A stretch of DNA of 64,000 nucleotides, from contig JAKLMB010000031.1 of assembly GCA_022813625.1 (NCBI GenBank), forward strand, positions 186,001 to 250,000, in the 5' to 3' direction. The stretch comes from Aaosphaeria pasadenensis (Eukaryota > Ascomycota > Dothideomycetes > Pleosporales). Made by a program: the position numbers and the translations under genes. The stretch's first letter is position 1, and the number at the start of each line of letters is the position of its first letter. Positions 11,505-24,203 of the stretch are shown in pieces. The notes below the pieces were generated by a model that was given only the letters and a program-made list of their open reading frames with translations, did no database searches and had not been told where the DNA came from.

Positions 11505-13669
11505 TTATATCAACTCTCCTTCCCCTTCTTCTTCAAGTTCGCCCTCCTCATCCCATTCGAGACCATCAGCGGCTGCGTCGGCTTTTCTCTGGACCTCTGC
11601 TAAGCCAGACACTTCCTCTACCCAACCCTTCTCATTTAGAGCCCTTTGGACGAAGTCCCAAGGGTCTTGTTGATAAAGGTCTATGATCGTATCACTGCAA
11701 GCGGAACAGCAGTCGTACGGCTTGCCCTCCACTTGTATGTTATTGAAACTGCCCAAATAGCCCCGGATTGTATGCGGCACTAGCCCAAGTGGATGCACGA
11801 ATGGCGGAGGGAGAGAGGGGTGCGATGGCTGCGATGGCGGGTTGGCTCCGGTGGGTGCTCGTGCCTTTAGTGGATGCTGCAGAATGCTGACCAGAAGCTC
11901 TGTCAATAAACTCGATGCCAAAGGTGCCACACCAGGGCGTGTCACCGTGCATTGCTGGTCGAGAGTAGCATCTTTTAGTGACTAGTAAAATTGATTAGCG
12001 AAATCATTTTAGGGGATATCAAGGTGCATACATCAGCAGGCGCAACAACATCGTTGCAAAAGTAGCAGCCTAGCTCAATCTCGCCTTCCCCTGAAGCCTT
12101 CAATCCGTGCCGCATCACAACATAGGTGTCAAACCCGAGCGCAGCATTGAGAACGATCTTGCCGGCAGCTTTACCCATGACCGTTGGGAGCCAGCGACTC
12201 TCTCGAGTGTCCATGAGCAGAAAGATAGCATCGTGTTCGTCTATTAATTGCTTTAGCTTGTCGAAGTTGGCCTTTGTCTTGGTCTGGTCAGTGATAGGAT
12301 GCCCAGCCATAGGCACTTCCATAACATGGCCAGCAGCGTCCGCACCAGGGTATATCTCTTGAAGCGCTTCAGCCGCACGCTCAGCTTTTCTTGCGCCTCC
12401 TTGTACACAATCTTTAAAATTGAAAAGTGGCTGTCGGACCGGATTCGAAAAGCTGACTTTGGCGTTGTCGACAAAGGTAATCTTTCTTACACCCCATCCC
12501 AGTAAAGTTCTTGAGACATATGATCCAAGAGTACCCGCTCCGAGCAGGAGACATTTGCAATTTTTGACAACGTCGAGGTCTATAGAAGGTGCAATTCGCC
12601 ACTTTATGAGTTTGAGGTTCAGATCTACGGCCTGATCTGCTAGCTTGCGCTCATCCATGTATTCTGAAAGATCCACGGATCGAGAGATGAGTTTCCCAGC
12701 ATCGTTTCGTTCCCAGCCTGTGACTTTGGGCAATTTTGGAGTACGAGGTCGTGCCGAGGCTTCTTCTGTCGAAGATAGTGGATCTGCTTGGACCTTGAGG
12801 ATGAGTGAATTCGCCTGATCTCTGCGTAAATGAGTGTCGCGGTAGCAAAGGATTTGAGCATTGGTGAGTTTCCAACGATGTTGCATGAGGACCAAAAGAT
12901 TCCGAAGCATCCAGCCGGGATTATCAGTATATGTGGAGGTGTCAGCGAAGCTCACGAAGCGATCCTCTTCGTTCACTCCGTCAAAGAATCCCTTTTCAAA
13001 CGCCTCTAGCCGACCAATCATCCATCTGAATCCCAGGTCATCAACGGGTGTATCTGGGGCCTTGGGCTGCTCCTCGGAGTCCACATCACCTCGTACGCGC
13101 TTGGCTAGGAAGAAACCCCTTTGGCGCGCATCGGAGCCATATCGCCATGTTTGTACAGCATCTACCAACGGGGTCGTCTCCTTTTCCGAAAGCTTACTGA
13201 AATCCCCCACCTGGCGCCACGGTGGGTCTGACTGGATCGCGGGAAAGCCAAAATGATACGTAAAAGTGTATTTTTTGAGGTTTGCGAAAGTGATAAGCGT
13301 AAAAGAAGAAAGTAGCGAGGGGCATTCGTAGATAGATCCGTCGTGGATTGCCTCCCAGATGGTCTGGGCTGCCCTCTCGAGAACAGCGGCCCGATCAGCA
13401 TTCCTGTACTCTTCAAGGGTGTTGAAGTTCTTTATTATCCCCTCACCCCGGAGATAGTTGGCAGGTGTATCATCTGATGTAAGTGCGGTTGGATGTATTT
13501 GCATCCGGTTCGATCGTGAAGGGTGGTCGCCGGGTCGTACATCGTATAATCCGAGCACTTTACGTGCTGAGTCGTTGAGTCTGTCGTGATTAATCTTGAT
13601 ATGCGCAAGTGCAGCATAGAACTGCACATCTACATCGGACTTCCAAGGCGCAAACTTGATCGTCGCCAT
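11505..13669 (-). CDS. ATG7: Autophagy E1-like enzyme Atg7
   Basis: Ubiquitin-activating-type enzyme that activates Atg8 and Atg12 for autophagosome formation in the cytosol. Exons are 13669-12032 and 11981-11505, with one 50-nt intron (11982-12031, GTATGC...CTAG). Together they encode 704 residues, normal for the family. The N-terminal Atg7 domain covers roughly residues 1-330. The adenylation core carries the nucleotide-binding GAGTLGSYV motif. The intron removes an in-frame read-through and restores the catalytic-cysteine block, DQQCTVTRPG, with the cysteine at residue 557. The C-terminus is acidic and Glu-rich, as expected for the Atg8-binding tail. The gene is divergent from dCMP deaminase across about 495 bp. 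Confidence 0.96.
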
Positions 13670-14164
13670 GTCTATGGACAGGAGATTATCGGGGGCAGTT
13701 TGTTGTACGAGTAGAGTGGGGGTGCGCGAGGGTTTATGTAGGCTGAAGGTGTGTTCAAGAGGCGAATAACAATAGAGTCATAGATTCATCAGCACAGGCG
13801 TAAAGCAAAGTCACAAGCACAGACAAGCTGACCAAGGCACCCGTGAATGCGAGTAATGTAAGGCGGATGTATAGGTGGAGGGAACTGAGGATTAAGTCAG
13901 TCGCCTCACAGATGGTCGTACTCGAATGAAGCTATGGGGGAGGGGAAGCTCCGCGTGCACGGTCGCGCTGACCTCATGCGGCTGTGGGATGAATGTGGGT
14001 GGTGGGGTTGCCTGTCTTGTCGTTTGATTGGCCACCTGCCTGTTGCCCCACTATCAGCAAGCGCGTCGCGTCTATTGTCTATCTGGATCACGACGAACTG
14101 CAACACCACAGGTCGTGTAATTCTACTCACAACCACGATATAATATCTACCACGTAACCAAATC
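13670..14164. promoter_or_regulatory. Shared divergent promoter region ATG7/DCD1
   Basis: About 495 bp between the two start codons, with no coding signal. It must contain the promoters of both genes. I see no clear TATA box at a usual distance for either. Confidence 0.5.
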
Positions 14165-15393
14165 ATGCTCATCGGACTTTGCGGAGGTATTAACGTTGGA
14201 AAAACCTCTGAAAATTGCCTCCTCGCCTAACCATCGCCTAGGTATTTGTGCGGGCAAGTCTTCTATTGCCTCGTACCTCGTGGAACAACATCAGTTTACT
14301 CGCATTGCCCTGGTACGCAGCACCTCGACTCCCGAAGTCGAGAAATCGGCTTCTCATACCCCTGTTCCCTCCGTAACAACGAGCTCGGTCAGCCCTGAGC
14401 ATACCTTCAACAACGTCGATGCCTTGTTAGATTTCGTTACGCTCCGCTGGCGAGAACGATGGGTTACAACAGATATATGGGACGAGCAAGTTGTAGATGC
14501 GCTCCTTCGACGGCCATTCTTTTTGTTGGTTAGTGTGGACGCGCCAGTGAGCATACGGTGGCAGAGATTCAAGGACCAATGCGCCGTGAACAAGCTCACC
14601 CCACCTGCGCTGGAGGAATTTGTACTGCGGAACGATGAGCATTTGTATGCCCCTAAAACTGGCTTGGGTGCACTGTTCCAGCGCGCTCAACTAAAGCTCC
14701 TCAACTCTACCACTTCGAAAGACACCCTACATGCCGCGCTCAAATCGCTCAATTTGACCAACGAGGCACGCTTGCGGCCAAGCTGGGACCAATATTTCAT
14801 GCAACTTGCCGACCTTGCTGCCCACAGATGTAATTGCATGAAGAGGCGTGTTGGATGCGTCATTGTGCGGGAGAAGCGCGTTATCAGTACGGGTTACAAT
14901 GGCACACCCAGGGGCATGACAAACTGCAACGAGGGTGGATGTGAGTATACGAGAATCCAGAACCCGACCATGACCATCTAACATTCGGAAACCAGGCCCA
15001 CGCTGCAACAACGCATCAAAAGGTGGTGCTGACCTTGCAACTTGCCTTTGCCTACATGCTGAAGAGAATGCTCTGCTCGAAGCTGGTCGTGATCGCATCG
15101 GCGAGACTGCGATCTTGTACTGTAACACGTGCCCTTGCCTGACCTGTAGTGTGAAGATCACACAAGTCGGTATAAGCGAAGTCGTCTACAACCAGGGGTA
15201 TCTGGTAGATACTCAAACGGCGGCGATTTTCAAAGAGAGTGGTGTTCGTCTGCGACAATTTTCTCCTCCTAGGGAAGGTATTGTCGATTTGTCCACCTTT
15301 CAGGCAGACAGCACGAAAATGGAGGGAACCACTGAACAATCGGATATTCGCGACATACTCGATGATGCCAGTTTTGTTCGACCTGTTAACTAA
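14165..15393 (+). CDS. DCD1: Deoxycytidylate (dCMP) deaminase
   Basis: Converts dCMP to dUMP, feeding dTTP synthesis. Three exons (14165-14186, 14242-14940, 14996-15393) with two 55-nt introns give 372 residues. The first coding exon is only 22 nt. Joining it rebuilds the N-terminal P-loop MLIGLCGGICAGKSS, characteristic of the fungal enzyme with its kinase-like N-terminal part. The second intron falls just before the zinc site. After splicing the order is the deaminase core (RVGCVIV), then HAEEN with the catalytic Glu and a zinc His, then PCLTC with the two zinc cysteines. The length is close to yeast Dcd1 plus a longer linker. Confidence 0.96.
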
Positions 15394-16126
15394 TTATGAA
15401 CCACACATATAAATATAAAATCATAGGCGTCCACAGCCGAACTCTTTTCGACTCGAAATCACTATCCCAAGCTGAAACTGCATGATTGCCTATTGGGCTT
15501 TTGAAGGCATTGCCATATGTTCATCATAATGATAAAATAAACAAGGGGACGGCCCGGCCGACCAATTATATATGGCTGGGTCATTGTTGTATGTTCAACT
15601 TGTAGTGATAAACTTGCTTCGTGAACAATTAGCATTTGATTCAAACATCTCGCCCATGAATTAACTCGGCTTGTGTGACGGGTTGCCAACGCGCGCTGAC
15701 AAGACCTGCAGCGTATGAGAATGATTTCAAACAAGACAGTGCTCGGAGCAGTTCACAGAAGCTTGGTCCAGTTTTAAATGTTTAACTAATCACTATCTTC
15801 ACATTCGTTATGTTTAATTCCATCAACAGCTATTGGTGCTCTGGGTGGCCTGCTGAGAAGAGTACTTAATCACGGCTGAAGGGCATCCAGGGATTCGGTA
15901 ACTCCACATACTCCATCAACTCCCGAGTCCCCACCAGGGTATCTTAATAAACTTGAGATTAAAAAACCACCCAACACAAGATAAGTGGAACACCAGGTAG
16001 AACAGGTGGCGGATTTTGCATCTATATAATGGAAATCGTTCCAGATACTAGAGGAATGCTCACCTTTTACCCTTCGTGCCGCAACATCGTTCTCCCAAAT
16101 ACAGCAATATATGCTCATCACTGAAC
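15394..16126. other. Intergenic region before the DUF1996 gene
   Basis: No coding signal. It holds the dCMP deaminase 3' UTR and the promoter of the next gene, including a TATA box at 16023-16029. Confidence 0.5.
16023..16029 (+). promoter_or_regulatory. TATA box of the DUF1996 gene
   Basis: TATATAA, 98 bp upstream of the ATG at 16127, a spacing shared with other secreted-protein genes in this window. Confidence 0.5.
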
Positions 16127-17405
16127 ATGCTTTGGAAATCGCTAGTCCTACCGTTCCTGGTGGAGCTCTGCTCCGCCCAGGGAAGAATGCCCATGATGCG
16201 CTTTGAATGCTCCCAGCTCGTCGTCGACCGTCTCGATCCCCTCGTAAACCCAGGCTCCGTCCCATCACCTCATCTCCACCAGATCGTCGGCGGTAACTCC
16301 TTCAACGCGACCCTATCCCACGACCTCCCCTCCCAATCCACATGCACCAGCTGCACCTTCTCCGAAGACTTCTCCAACTACTGGACCGCCGTGCTCTACT
16401 TCCGCGCCCGCAACGGCACCTTCAGGCGCGTGCCGCAGTTCGTCAGCGAGGGCCTCCGCGGCGATGGCGGCATCACTGTCTACTACATCGCGCAGTCGAA
16501 CAAGGCCCTCAACGTCACGGCCTTCAAGCCGGGTTTCCGCATGCTGGTCGGAGACGCGGCGGCGAACTCCCGCATGGCGGACCGCAAGGTGTGCCATCGA
16601 TGCATGCCGAAGACGGGTGATGCGAGTAATATTAACTGTGGGTCTCCTGATTCCCAAGAGCTTCCGAAGGGGTTCTGTGAGGGCGGAATTCGCACGATCA
16701 TTACGTTCCCGACTTGCTGGGATGGAAAGAACCTTGATAGTCCGGATCATAAGAGCCATGTCACCTATGCGACGGGGTCGAAGGCGAATGATGTTGGACC
16801 GACGGGGACGTGTCCGGCGAGTCATCCTGTGATTATCCCGCAGGTCATGTATGAGGTTATGTGGGATGTAAGTGTGCTGTTTCTTCTTTCTGGGACTGTG
16901 TTCGCATCGTCGCGATGGTATTCCAAGCTCTTCACAACGTGCTGGTTACGCGCGCTATTAGCAAAAACAAGTGACTAACATCAACGTAAACCACAGACGC
17001 GAATTTTCAACGACAAGAATCTATGGCCTACAGACGGCTCGCAGCCTTTTGTTTGGAGCACCGGCGATCAGTAAGTCCCTCCCTCATACTTCCTTCAAAC
17101 TCACTGTCGCTAACATCCCGAAACAGACACGGATACTCCCAACACGGAGACTACGTCTTCGGCTGGAAAGATGACTCCCTCCAGCGCGCCATGAACGCCC
17201 GCTGCGACAACGACGCCTGTAAGGAACTCAAGTCGCAGACACCCGAGGAGGCTATGAAGTGCACCATACCTCCAGTCGTCAAGGAGCCGATTGATCAATG
17301 TAAGTGGAGTTCTTTATTGCATTCCCTCGTTATGTGATGGGGAGTCGAAAGGCTGACAGTTGGGCAGGGCTTACTTCGCTTCCGGGAAATACTATGGTTT
17401 TCTAA
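16127..17405 (+). CDS. Secreted DUF1996 protein
   Basis: A predicted secreted protein of a fungal family whose biochemical role is not established. Four exons (16127-16867, 16997-17070, 17127-17299, 17368-17405) encode 341 residues. A signal peptide is clear (MLWKSLVLPFLVELCSAQG), followed by the family's FECSQLVVDRLDPLVNPG opening and the HQIVGG block. Conserved pieces follow in order: the CTSCTF cysteines, the FPTCWDG block, the DHKSH block, the CPASHPV block and, across introns 2 and 3, HGDYVFGWKDDSLQRAM. The last exon codes for only 12 residues and the stop. Upstream in-frame codons at 16076 have no ATG, so 16127 is the start. Confidence 0.93.
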
Positions 17406-18312
17406 AGTTGGTGTCTCAAGTTTCTAGTGACGGTAGAGTTGAAGGACTAGTTAATTGATTCTGTGAGGACTTGAGTGGATGGTGTTGGCATACGATTGGT
17501 GTGACTATCGATGTACTGAGTGTGTCTGGATTGATCTGGAGGTCAGATTAGTAGGAAATGTGAATGTCTTGAAACTGGCTGTTTAGCTGCGAATATGGTG
17601 AATAATTCGACAATGCACTTTTTATTACTCAAGAATTCGAGATCGAAATCAAAAAGGGTGAGAGACTTCAGATGGTTTGGCAGTGGAACAAATCCACGAT
17701 TTCTTGCAATTCAATAATGAGGTTACGTCGACTCCAAGCAGCGAGTACGGCAGGTTTCCCCGGTCTTCACCGCTACGGAACCCCGACTCTCCAATGTTCG
17801 GAATGATGCGATAAACCGGAGAATAGAGACATAGCCAATTGGAAGCATTCATGAAAGCCCTATCCGATCATCGTTGACCTTGATAGGTGCCGATGCTCGC
17901 GCACTAAGGGTACCAGTCCCATTTTTTGGCGGATCCGCGATCTGTATGACCTTTCCGCTTACGCCTCGAAGGGTACCTGCACCGCAAGGGGGAACCGTTT
18001 GCGGTTTGGAGTAAGTTATACCTGGCTAGAAGTTCCAATGGAAACTACTAGCTACAGTCGAAGACGCGTTTGTGGAATTGTGGTCGTGATTTCGTGGGTT
18101 CCTGGGTGGTGGGTGGCCCGTTCGGGTTGAGGTTTTGCGACGGGCGACACGGCGACCATGCCGATATTTGGTATCTAGGTTTACGGAAGCGCACCCGGTA
18201 TTTATATAGAGCTGAACAATGTCGTCAATGGATTTTCTGTTGATACAAATCTATTTCTTCGTTATTTTCACCATTCCCTAGGACTTCTTCAAATTATTAG
18301 AAATTATTAAAA
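17406..18312. other. Intergenic region before the cupin gene
   Basis: No supportable frame. The stretch 18284-18310 just before the proposed 5' splice site of the next gene is AT-rich. A TATTTATATAG word lies at 18199-18209 and could be the cupin promoter element. Confidence 0.45.
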
Positions 18313-18961
18313 AGTAAGTAGTTGTTGGTCTACCATCTTACCCTGTCATTCAAACGATGAATCTCCAAAACAACAAAGACAACCATATAATCTTATCTCA
18401 ACCATTCTAATTACAATAGTGTCTGGACAACTTGTTCCTCTCACCGTCGTCAAGGGTGCCGGCTCTGAGCACATCCCCCTCCCCAATGGGGAGAACGCAA
18501 CCGTGGCAGACTTCCACTCTATCCGGACCCAGACCAAGGACTCGCCCTCCTATTTCACTTCCGGATTCTACAAGATCGTTGCTGGACCTTCGCGACCTGC
18601 TCATTACAACTTCGAGGAGACCAAGTACATCCTGAGCGGCCAGATTGATATCTTGGTATGTATCCTGCGGAGCTTTTGTATTAAATTGAAGCTGACCAGT
18701 TGCAAAGGACGAGGCCACCGGCATCCAGCATCACTTGGTTCCTGGTGACTTTGCCTTCTTCCGCGTCGGATCCAAGGTTCAGGTACGTCACCCCTTCCTA
18801 TATCTCGGTACAGAGGTCTCTGAAGGAGTGCTTTGGACTAATTCGGTCGACAGTTCTCCACCAAGTCTGAGGGCTTCGCTTTCTACGCGGTCACTCGACC
18901 AGTCAAGACTCCCCACCCTAACCTCCAGGGTCGCGAGGAGAGCACCAAGTCGCGATTGTAA
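18313..18961 (+). CDS. EutQ-like cupin protein with intron-split start codon
   Basis: A small single-domain cupin of 139 residues resembling fungal proteins annotated as ethanolamine utilisation EutQ-like. The substrate is unknown. The coding exons I infer are 18313 (one base), 18420-18655, 18708-18782 and 18854-18961. The frame has no ATG before its conserved N-terminus (SGQLVPLTVVKGAG). It is open back to 18311 but only a GTG sits at the acceptor. A GTAAGT donor at 18314 joined to the TAG acceptor at 18419 turns A plus TG into ATG, so the start codon is split by a 106-nt intron. The other introns are 52 and 71 nt. The cupin motif HYNFEETKYILSG and the second motif with VPGDFAFFRVGS are present. 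The alternative is a non-AUG start at 18419. Confidence 0.82.
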
Positions 18962-19429
18962 TGATATGATGAATGTAATAAAAAGGTCGAATTATGATAC
19001 CATTCTACATCCGTAGAAAATTAAATGAGAGCATTAACGGAATTCGTGGATTTCTTAACATCGTGGAGCTTGCGAACACGCTGACGTTTAGAGTCGAACA
19101 GCTTGCAAAAAGACGAACTAAAATTGATGCAGGTGTTTCTGACAGAAGCTCTACTCAATAGATCCGCATTTTCGACGGATCATGAAGCAGTGCATCGCCA
19201 ATAAATTCTGGGGGGTTACTTAGGTCGCTGTTGCCATCTTGCGCCTAAGTAGTCCGGATCACGACTCCCTCTTGGATACAAGCAATCCCATCCGTACAAA
19301 CCGCAAGCCTGCCGCAATCCGAATGACACCAGCTCCCAAGGGCTCCGATTCGAGCCGTCCATCGCCAATCAGTCTCGTATCACTAACCTCGCAGCTTTTA
19401 CTCTCAACGCTAACAGCCACATTTGCACC
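18962..19429. other. Intergenic / kinase 5' leader
   Basis: An open stretch at 19239-19433 has no ATG-led coding character and is probably leader of the kinase gene. A CTAACAG at 19411-19417 could be an acceptor for a 5' UTR intron. Confidence 0.4.
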
Positions 19430-22425
19430 ATGATGTCTCTCATTGCTCCCAGAAAACGAAAAGATACCTACCACGTCGCATCTCCCACCTCCCCAGACAG
19501 AGCGAAGGTCCGTCTCATCGAAGATAAGGGTGATAGCCCATCTGATTCGTCTGGCCTGCCCCGGCTACGCTCAAGCTTCTCCAATGCTCGCACACTATCG
19601 AACATCCGTCGCAGGAGTGTGAAACTACTCTCGGTGTTTCGGAATGGGAAAGGTAGGGCTCTGGAAGATACTTTGAGATCATAAATAAGGCTGACGCTCA
19701 CGAGCTTCGCCTGTTGAGAGTACTGGAAAAAATGTTCGTGTTGCACCTGGAAGTCATGTCTGTGTTGGCGGCGACGATGTGAGCGCTATGCAGAAAGAAA
19801 CTCGCAGGAATGGGATGAAATCAAATGTGTCAATCAACACCATTACTAGGCCTGAACGAAGCTCCTCATCACTTCATTTGACCCTCTCGGCCGGCTTTGA
19901 TGGCGGGTCCGAGCCTACAATGGGCAGCCGGATGAAGCATTCGATCACCTTACATACAAGCCATTCCACGCCTAGATTGAGTGGGCCTTTTACCAGGAAG
20001 TTCCCCGATGCCCTGCTTCAGAATACAACTGTAGTGCATCGACACAAGTTGCGATCCCGTCCCACTGTGTTGAGTCTAGAGCCAGACATCCATCCAGATG
20101 TCCAGCTTGACTCTGCACCTTCACGTCGGCTCATAAGCGATATAGTGGCCTTTCTTTCGCAGCCGTCAACGAGCGTGACAGGTAGCAGTCTTAACCCGCT
20201 AAGCTTCCAGTCAACAGCACCAACTTCTTTGGTATCTTCTGGCGCACCTCGTTCCGTCGAGATCGCTAGCGCCCATGGGAAACAACCATTCTCGCATACT
20301 TCGACTGGAACACCACCCCTACCACCTGAACAAGAGGGTACGAAGTCGCAATGGTTGGTGTTTCCACGCCAGGATTCTCCTAGGCTCACCAAGCCATCCG
20401 TTGCTACGGTTGAAAATGCGGCGGCAACGAAGATATTTCTTGAGTCTCACTTTGACAGTATACTTAATGTCAAGGTGAGCCCACGATTGAGGCGGAGAAG
20501 GGAGCTGGAACGCAAGCTCTTTGCGGTGGGTGCTCATGAAGAAGAGCAACGAACCAGGATACAACAATGGTGCATTGCCGAGTCCAACCACCTCCGCCAG
20601 ACCAGGGTAATGAAATCCAAGACTCTAGCACGACAAAAGATCAAAGGTGTTCACGTTTCCAATTATGAGATTATAAGGGTGCTTGGGAAGGGAAGCTTTG
20701 GCGTCGTACGGCTCGTTCGTGAGCGGAGTGACGCAGACGATAATCAGTCCGGAAACACGCAAGCTAGTGGCACCTTTGTACCTCCTCGAAGACCGAAACA
20801 GGTCTTCGCAATGAAAGTTATCAGAAAATCAGACATGTTGCGAAATAGCCAAGAGGGCCATCTCCGTGCCGAGCGAGACTTTCTCGTCGCATCTGAGAAC
20901 TCTCGATGGGTAGTTCCACTCATCGCCAGCTTTCAAGACAACAACAACCTCTATCTCGTTATAGAATACATGGTAGGAGGTGATTTTCTGGGTCTGTTGC
21001 TCCGAGAGGATGTTCTCGACGAGGCGGTTGCGAAATGGTATATTGCCGAAATGATCCTATGCGTAGAAGAGGCGCACAGAATGAAATGGATCCACCGAGA
21101 TATCAAACCAGACAACTTCTTGATTACATCCTCTGGACATCTCAAGATATCTGATTTTGGGCTTGCTTTCGATGGTCACTGGACGCACAATCAAACCTAT
21201 TACAACGAACAACGGTATAGCTTGCTGCACGATCTTAATTTGCGCGTTCGGGGCGATGATCTCGACTCGCGAGAGGACCGGCAAAGACAGGAGGCTCAAG
21301 ATGGCACGAATCAGGCCGATGGTAGAGTACCTGGCCGCGATCGATTCGAGTCAAGACAAGGAGATGCCAGTGGACCCGTCCTAGATTGGCTGAACAGCAC
21401 CCAACGACGCCGCTTTGCGAAAAGCGTAGTAGGCACAAGTCAGTATATGGCACCGGAAGTGATCAGAGGGCAACACTATGATGGTCGATGCGACTGGTGG
21501 AGTATCGGTATTATTCTATATGAGGTTGTCAATTTTCTTGCGCCGTGGTAGCATGATACTGACATTGATTAGTGTTTGTACGGTTCCACGCCATTTTTTT
21601 GTGAGAACAGGCAAGCTACGAAGGCCAAAATACTGGTAAGTGGTCTGGATCAGCTCATCTTACTATTTGATTTGACAAGGTCAGGACCACAAGCGTTTTC
21701 TCAAATTTCCGCGTGAGCAAAGATACGGTAGGCCGAGTCTTGAGCGCGTCCCACTGATGCCCGTTACTCATTACGCTCTTGATCTCATCTCAAGGCTGCT
21801 TGAAGATAAGGAGCATCGACTTTCTGCCAAAGGATACAAAGAGAACGACTTTGTCATGAGCCAGAAGGGTGTGCGAATGCGACACAAGCGCAATGCAGAC
21901 CACTTGGGATATGTAGTCTTCCCCAATGACGCCGAAGATATCAAGAACCATGCCTTCTTTCGCGATATCCAGTGGTCCATTATGCATCTTGTACGGCCGC
22001 CTTTTGTTCCACACATCCAAGGAGGTCAATCGCTTACTCAATACTTTGACGACGAAGCGGAGATCATGAGCGCGTCTGATCATCTAGACTCCTCGAGCTA
22101 TGCGAGTGGGCAAGAGGAAGGCGTGAAGCTGCCACAACGTATGCTTCAAACAGGATTGGACGGTCATGGGAAAAACAATCAAGATGATCGCACCCGAGCA
22201 ATGTCCATCAGTCGATTAAAGCGACGCAAGAAGGAGACGAAGAGACCTCGCGACAAGCTACTTCGCGATCCTGAGGTGGGACGTACAGTCCTAGAGATTC
22301 GTAAAAAGGGCGCGTTCATGGGATACACTTACCGTCGACCTTATTTCACGCTCCCTGAATTGGATCCCATGGTGCTAAGGGCGTCGCAAACAGAGCCACT
22401 GGTGGTAGGACCTGTTGGTGCATGA
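19430..22425 (+). CDS. NDR/LATS-type AGC serine/threonine kinase
   Basis: Protein kinase of the NDR branch, which acts with MOB proteins in cell polarity, septation or stress signalling. Exons 19430-19652, 19705-21524, 21573-21635 and 21685-22425 encode 948 residues. The N-terminal 370 residues are Ser/Thr-rich and basic. An NTR-like helix block (about 320-380) precedes the kinase domain, which starts near 395. Visible motifs are GKGSFGVV, FAMKVI, HRDIKPDN, DFGLA and, after a long NDR-type insert of about 85 residues, VGTSQYMAPEV. The C-terminal tail ends with the hydrophobic motif FMGYTYRRPYF typical of NDR kinases. The 48-nt intron 3 uses an unusual GTTGTC donor. The activation-loop signature differs from COT1 and DBF2, so it may be a third, Ppk35-like NDR kinase; this last point is tentative. 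Confidence 0.9.
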
Positions 22426-24203
22426 AGATTTGGGTAAGTTGTGAGAGCTGGATGTCGTTTGGCAGGGATTGACATGTTACCGCCTTGTCTGATGGTGTTA
22501 TGGGGTGCAATTGGTTTCTTTTGATATTCTTTTGTCGCAAAATCCTAAGATTGTTCCTCGTTACAGTTGTCAGTGCACAATGTTTTTGACCCTTCCACGA
22601 GTATCTACTACTGTTTTTTTTTTACCTCGTCTTAGTTTCTATCCGGGACAATTACAATGCTCACGCCAGAATCGTAGAATACAGGCTGCAAATCGCCATC
22701 CAACACGTTCGCGTCCGCTGCCGACGCGGGCCGGTTCACGACACTCCTCCAGCATTCTATCCGGTTTTCCCTGATCCTCAGTGGTGCGGTCTGACCTGAC
22801 ATTTTACAAAGTAGGCAAAAGATTATTCTGCCCTACCCACGAACTCTCCGAATCTTCCGCGAACCCCATGTTCTCGGAATCTTCGGGAGCCACACACACA
22901 CACATGCATAGACAGAAAAAAATTGTAGTCAGTCAATCGGTTGATGCCAGGGGGAGAGCAAGCAGGTGTGAGTTGTTGGCGTGAACGTGCACTCTGCGAT
23001 CCCCGATGCGGTATAGTGGTATGGTACGCTAAGCATCCGTCACCAGTGTCAAACACAACGTCAGGAAGAGTCCGTCCTATACAAGCTTTGCTTACACGGG
23101 GAAAAAGATGTAAATGTTGGTCATGATCGGAATTTAGTAGAGACGCTATTCCCCTTTATGGCTAAGCAAAGGGTTTTATTAATTGATGCGGTTGCTGATT
23201 TGTCGCTTTTGCGCATTTGTTTTGGGAGGAGGTTGGTAGATGTGGTTAGTAGGATCAGGAGTAGGAGGTGAGTCAAGTATTGAATACGAAGGATGCAGTT
23301 ACTTGTCGACACATAGATAGATGGCTAGGGCTGAGAGTAGAGCCTTGGGGATCCGGGTGCCCGCTCGACATAGAGTTTGTAGGCAAGTTACTCATAGTTA
23401 ACAGGGGTTGGAAAGCATATGTCAAGTTCGTCGAATACGAAACACCAGGAATTGAACGAAACGAGTTTCTCCCCATCACATGCACCACAGACAGAAGAAA
23501 TGAAAAGCCTTGGAAGAGGACAAGCGAATTGGGTTGAGTGGATCGATGCACGGGGATTTCAAATGACCATACTCCCGCAATGGGACGAAAAGCATCGTCA
23601 CAATGCAGCCAAAACGATAAGTAAGAAAAGCTTAAGAGCAGAAGTAAGAAGCTTAAACTCGACAGCAAGTAGGGCGAAAGAGAATGTGGCAGGATTAGCT
23701 AAAGTTGACATTGTGGAGCCGTGATCGTTCAACTGTGGTCTAATGCATGGGATGGGAATCGTCTCGGGATGTTCGGGAGGAGTACGGGAGTGTGAAGTGG
23801 TCCGTCCGCGCATCGTCTTTCTTGTCAGCAGTGCGGGTATGCAGGGCGATCTCGCGTGACTGAGGTTGACGAACGCGCTTTGATGCTTTGGTGGTGCTTT
23901 AGGGTACGGTGGAGTCGGAATGGAAGATGGGGATGTCGACGTCATAGGGATGTGATGGTGGAGATGGTGAATTGTTTTTGAGGGTTTACATGTTAAGACT
24001 TTGGATATATATATGGGCTTCATCTTGCGGTTTGAATTCGAAATCATCATCCAGCACATCTTCGCATCTTCAGCTCTTCAGCTCTTCGCCTCTCATCTAC
24101 TACGAGTCGCCTATCACCAACACCACTCTCTAATAATCCATCTAATCTAATAACTTTAATACTCCTCCACCAAACCCTCCAAACCAACCCAAACAACTTC
24201 AAG
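22426..24203. other. Long intergenic region before the MARVEL-like gene
   Basis: No supportable coding frame. A short (CA)n tract lies at about 22892-22902. The last 200 bases are a pyrimidine-rich leader (repeated CTTCAGCTCTTC at 24066-24087) preceded by a TATA box at 24006-24014, consistent with a strongly expressed downstream gene. Confidence 0.5.
24006..24014 (+). promoter_or_regulatory. TATA box of the MARVEL-like gene
   Basis: TATATATAT, 190 bp upstream of the ATG, followed by a CT-rich leader, a common arrangement in highly expressed fungal genes. Confidence 0.5.

Noticed and set aside
23005..23060. tRNA-like stretch (ggtatagtggtatgg)
   Set aside because: It resembles an A box only; there is no B box GGTTCGANNCC and no acceptor or T-stem pairing.
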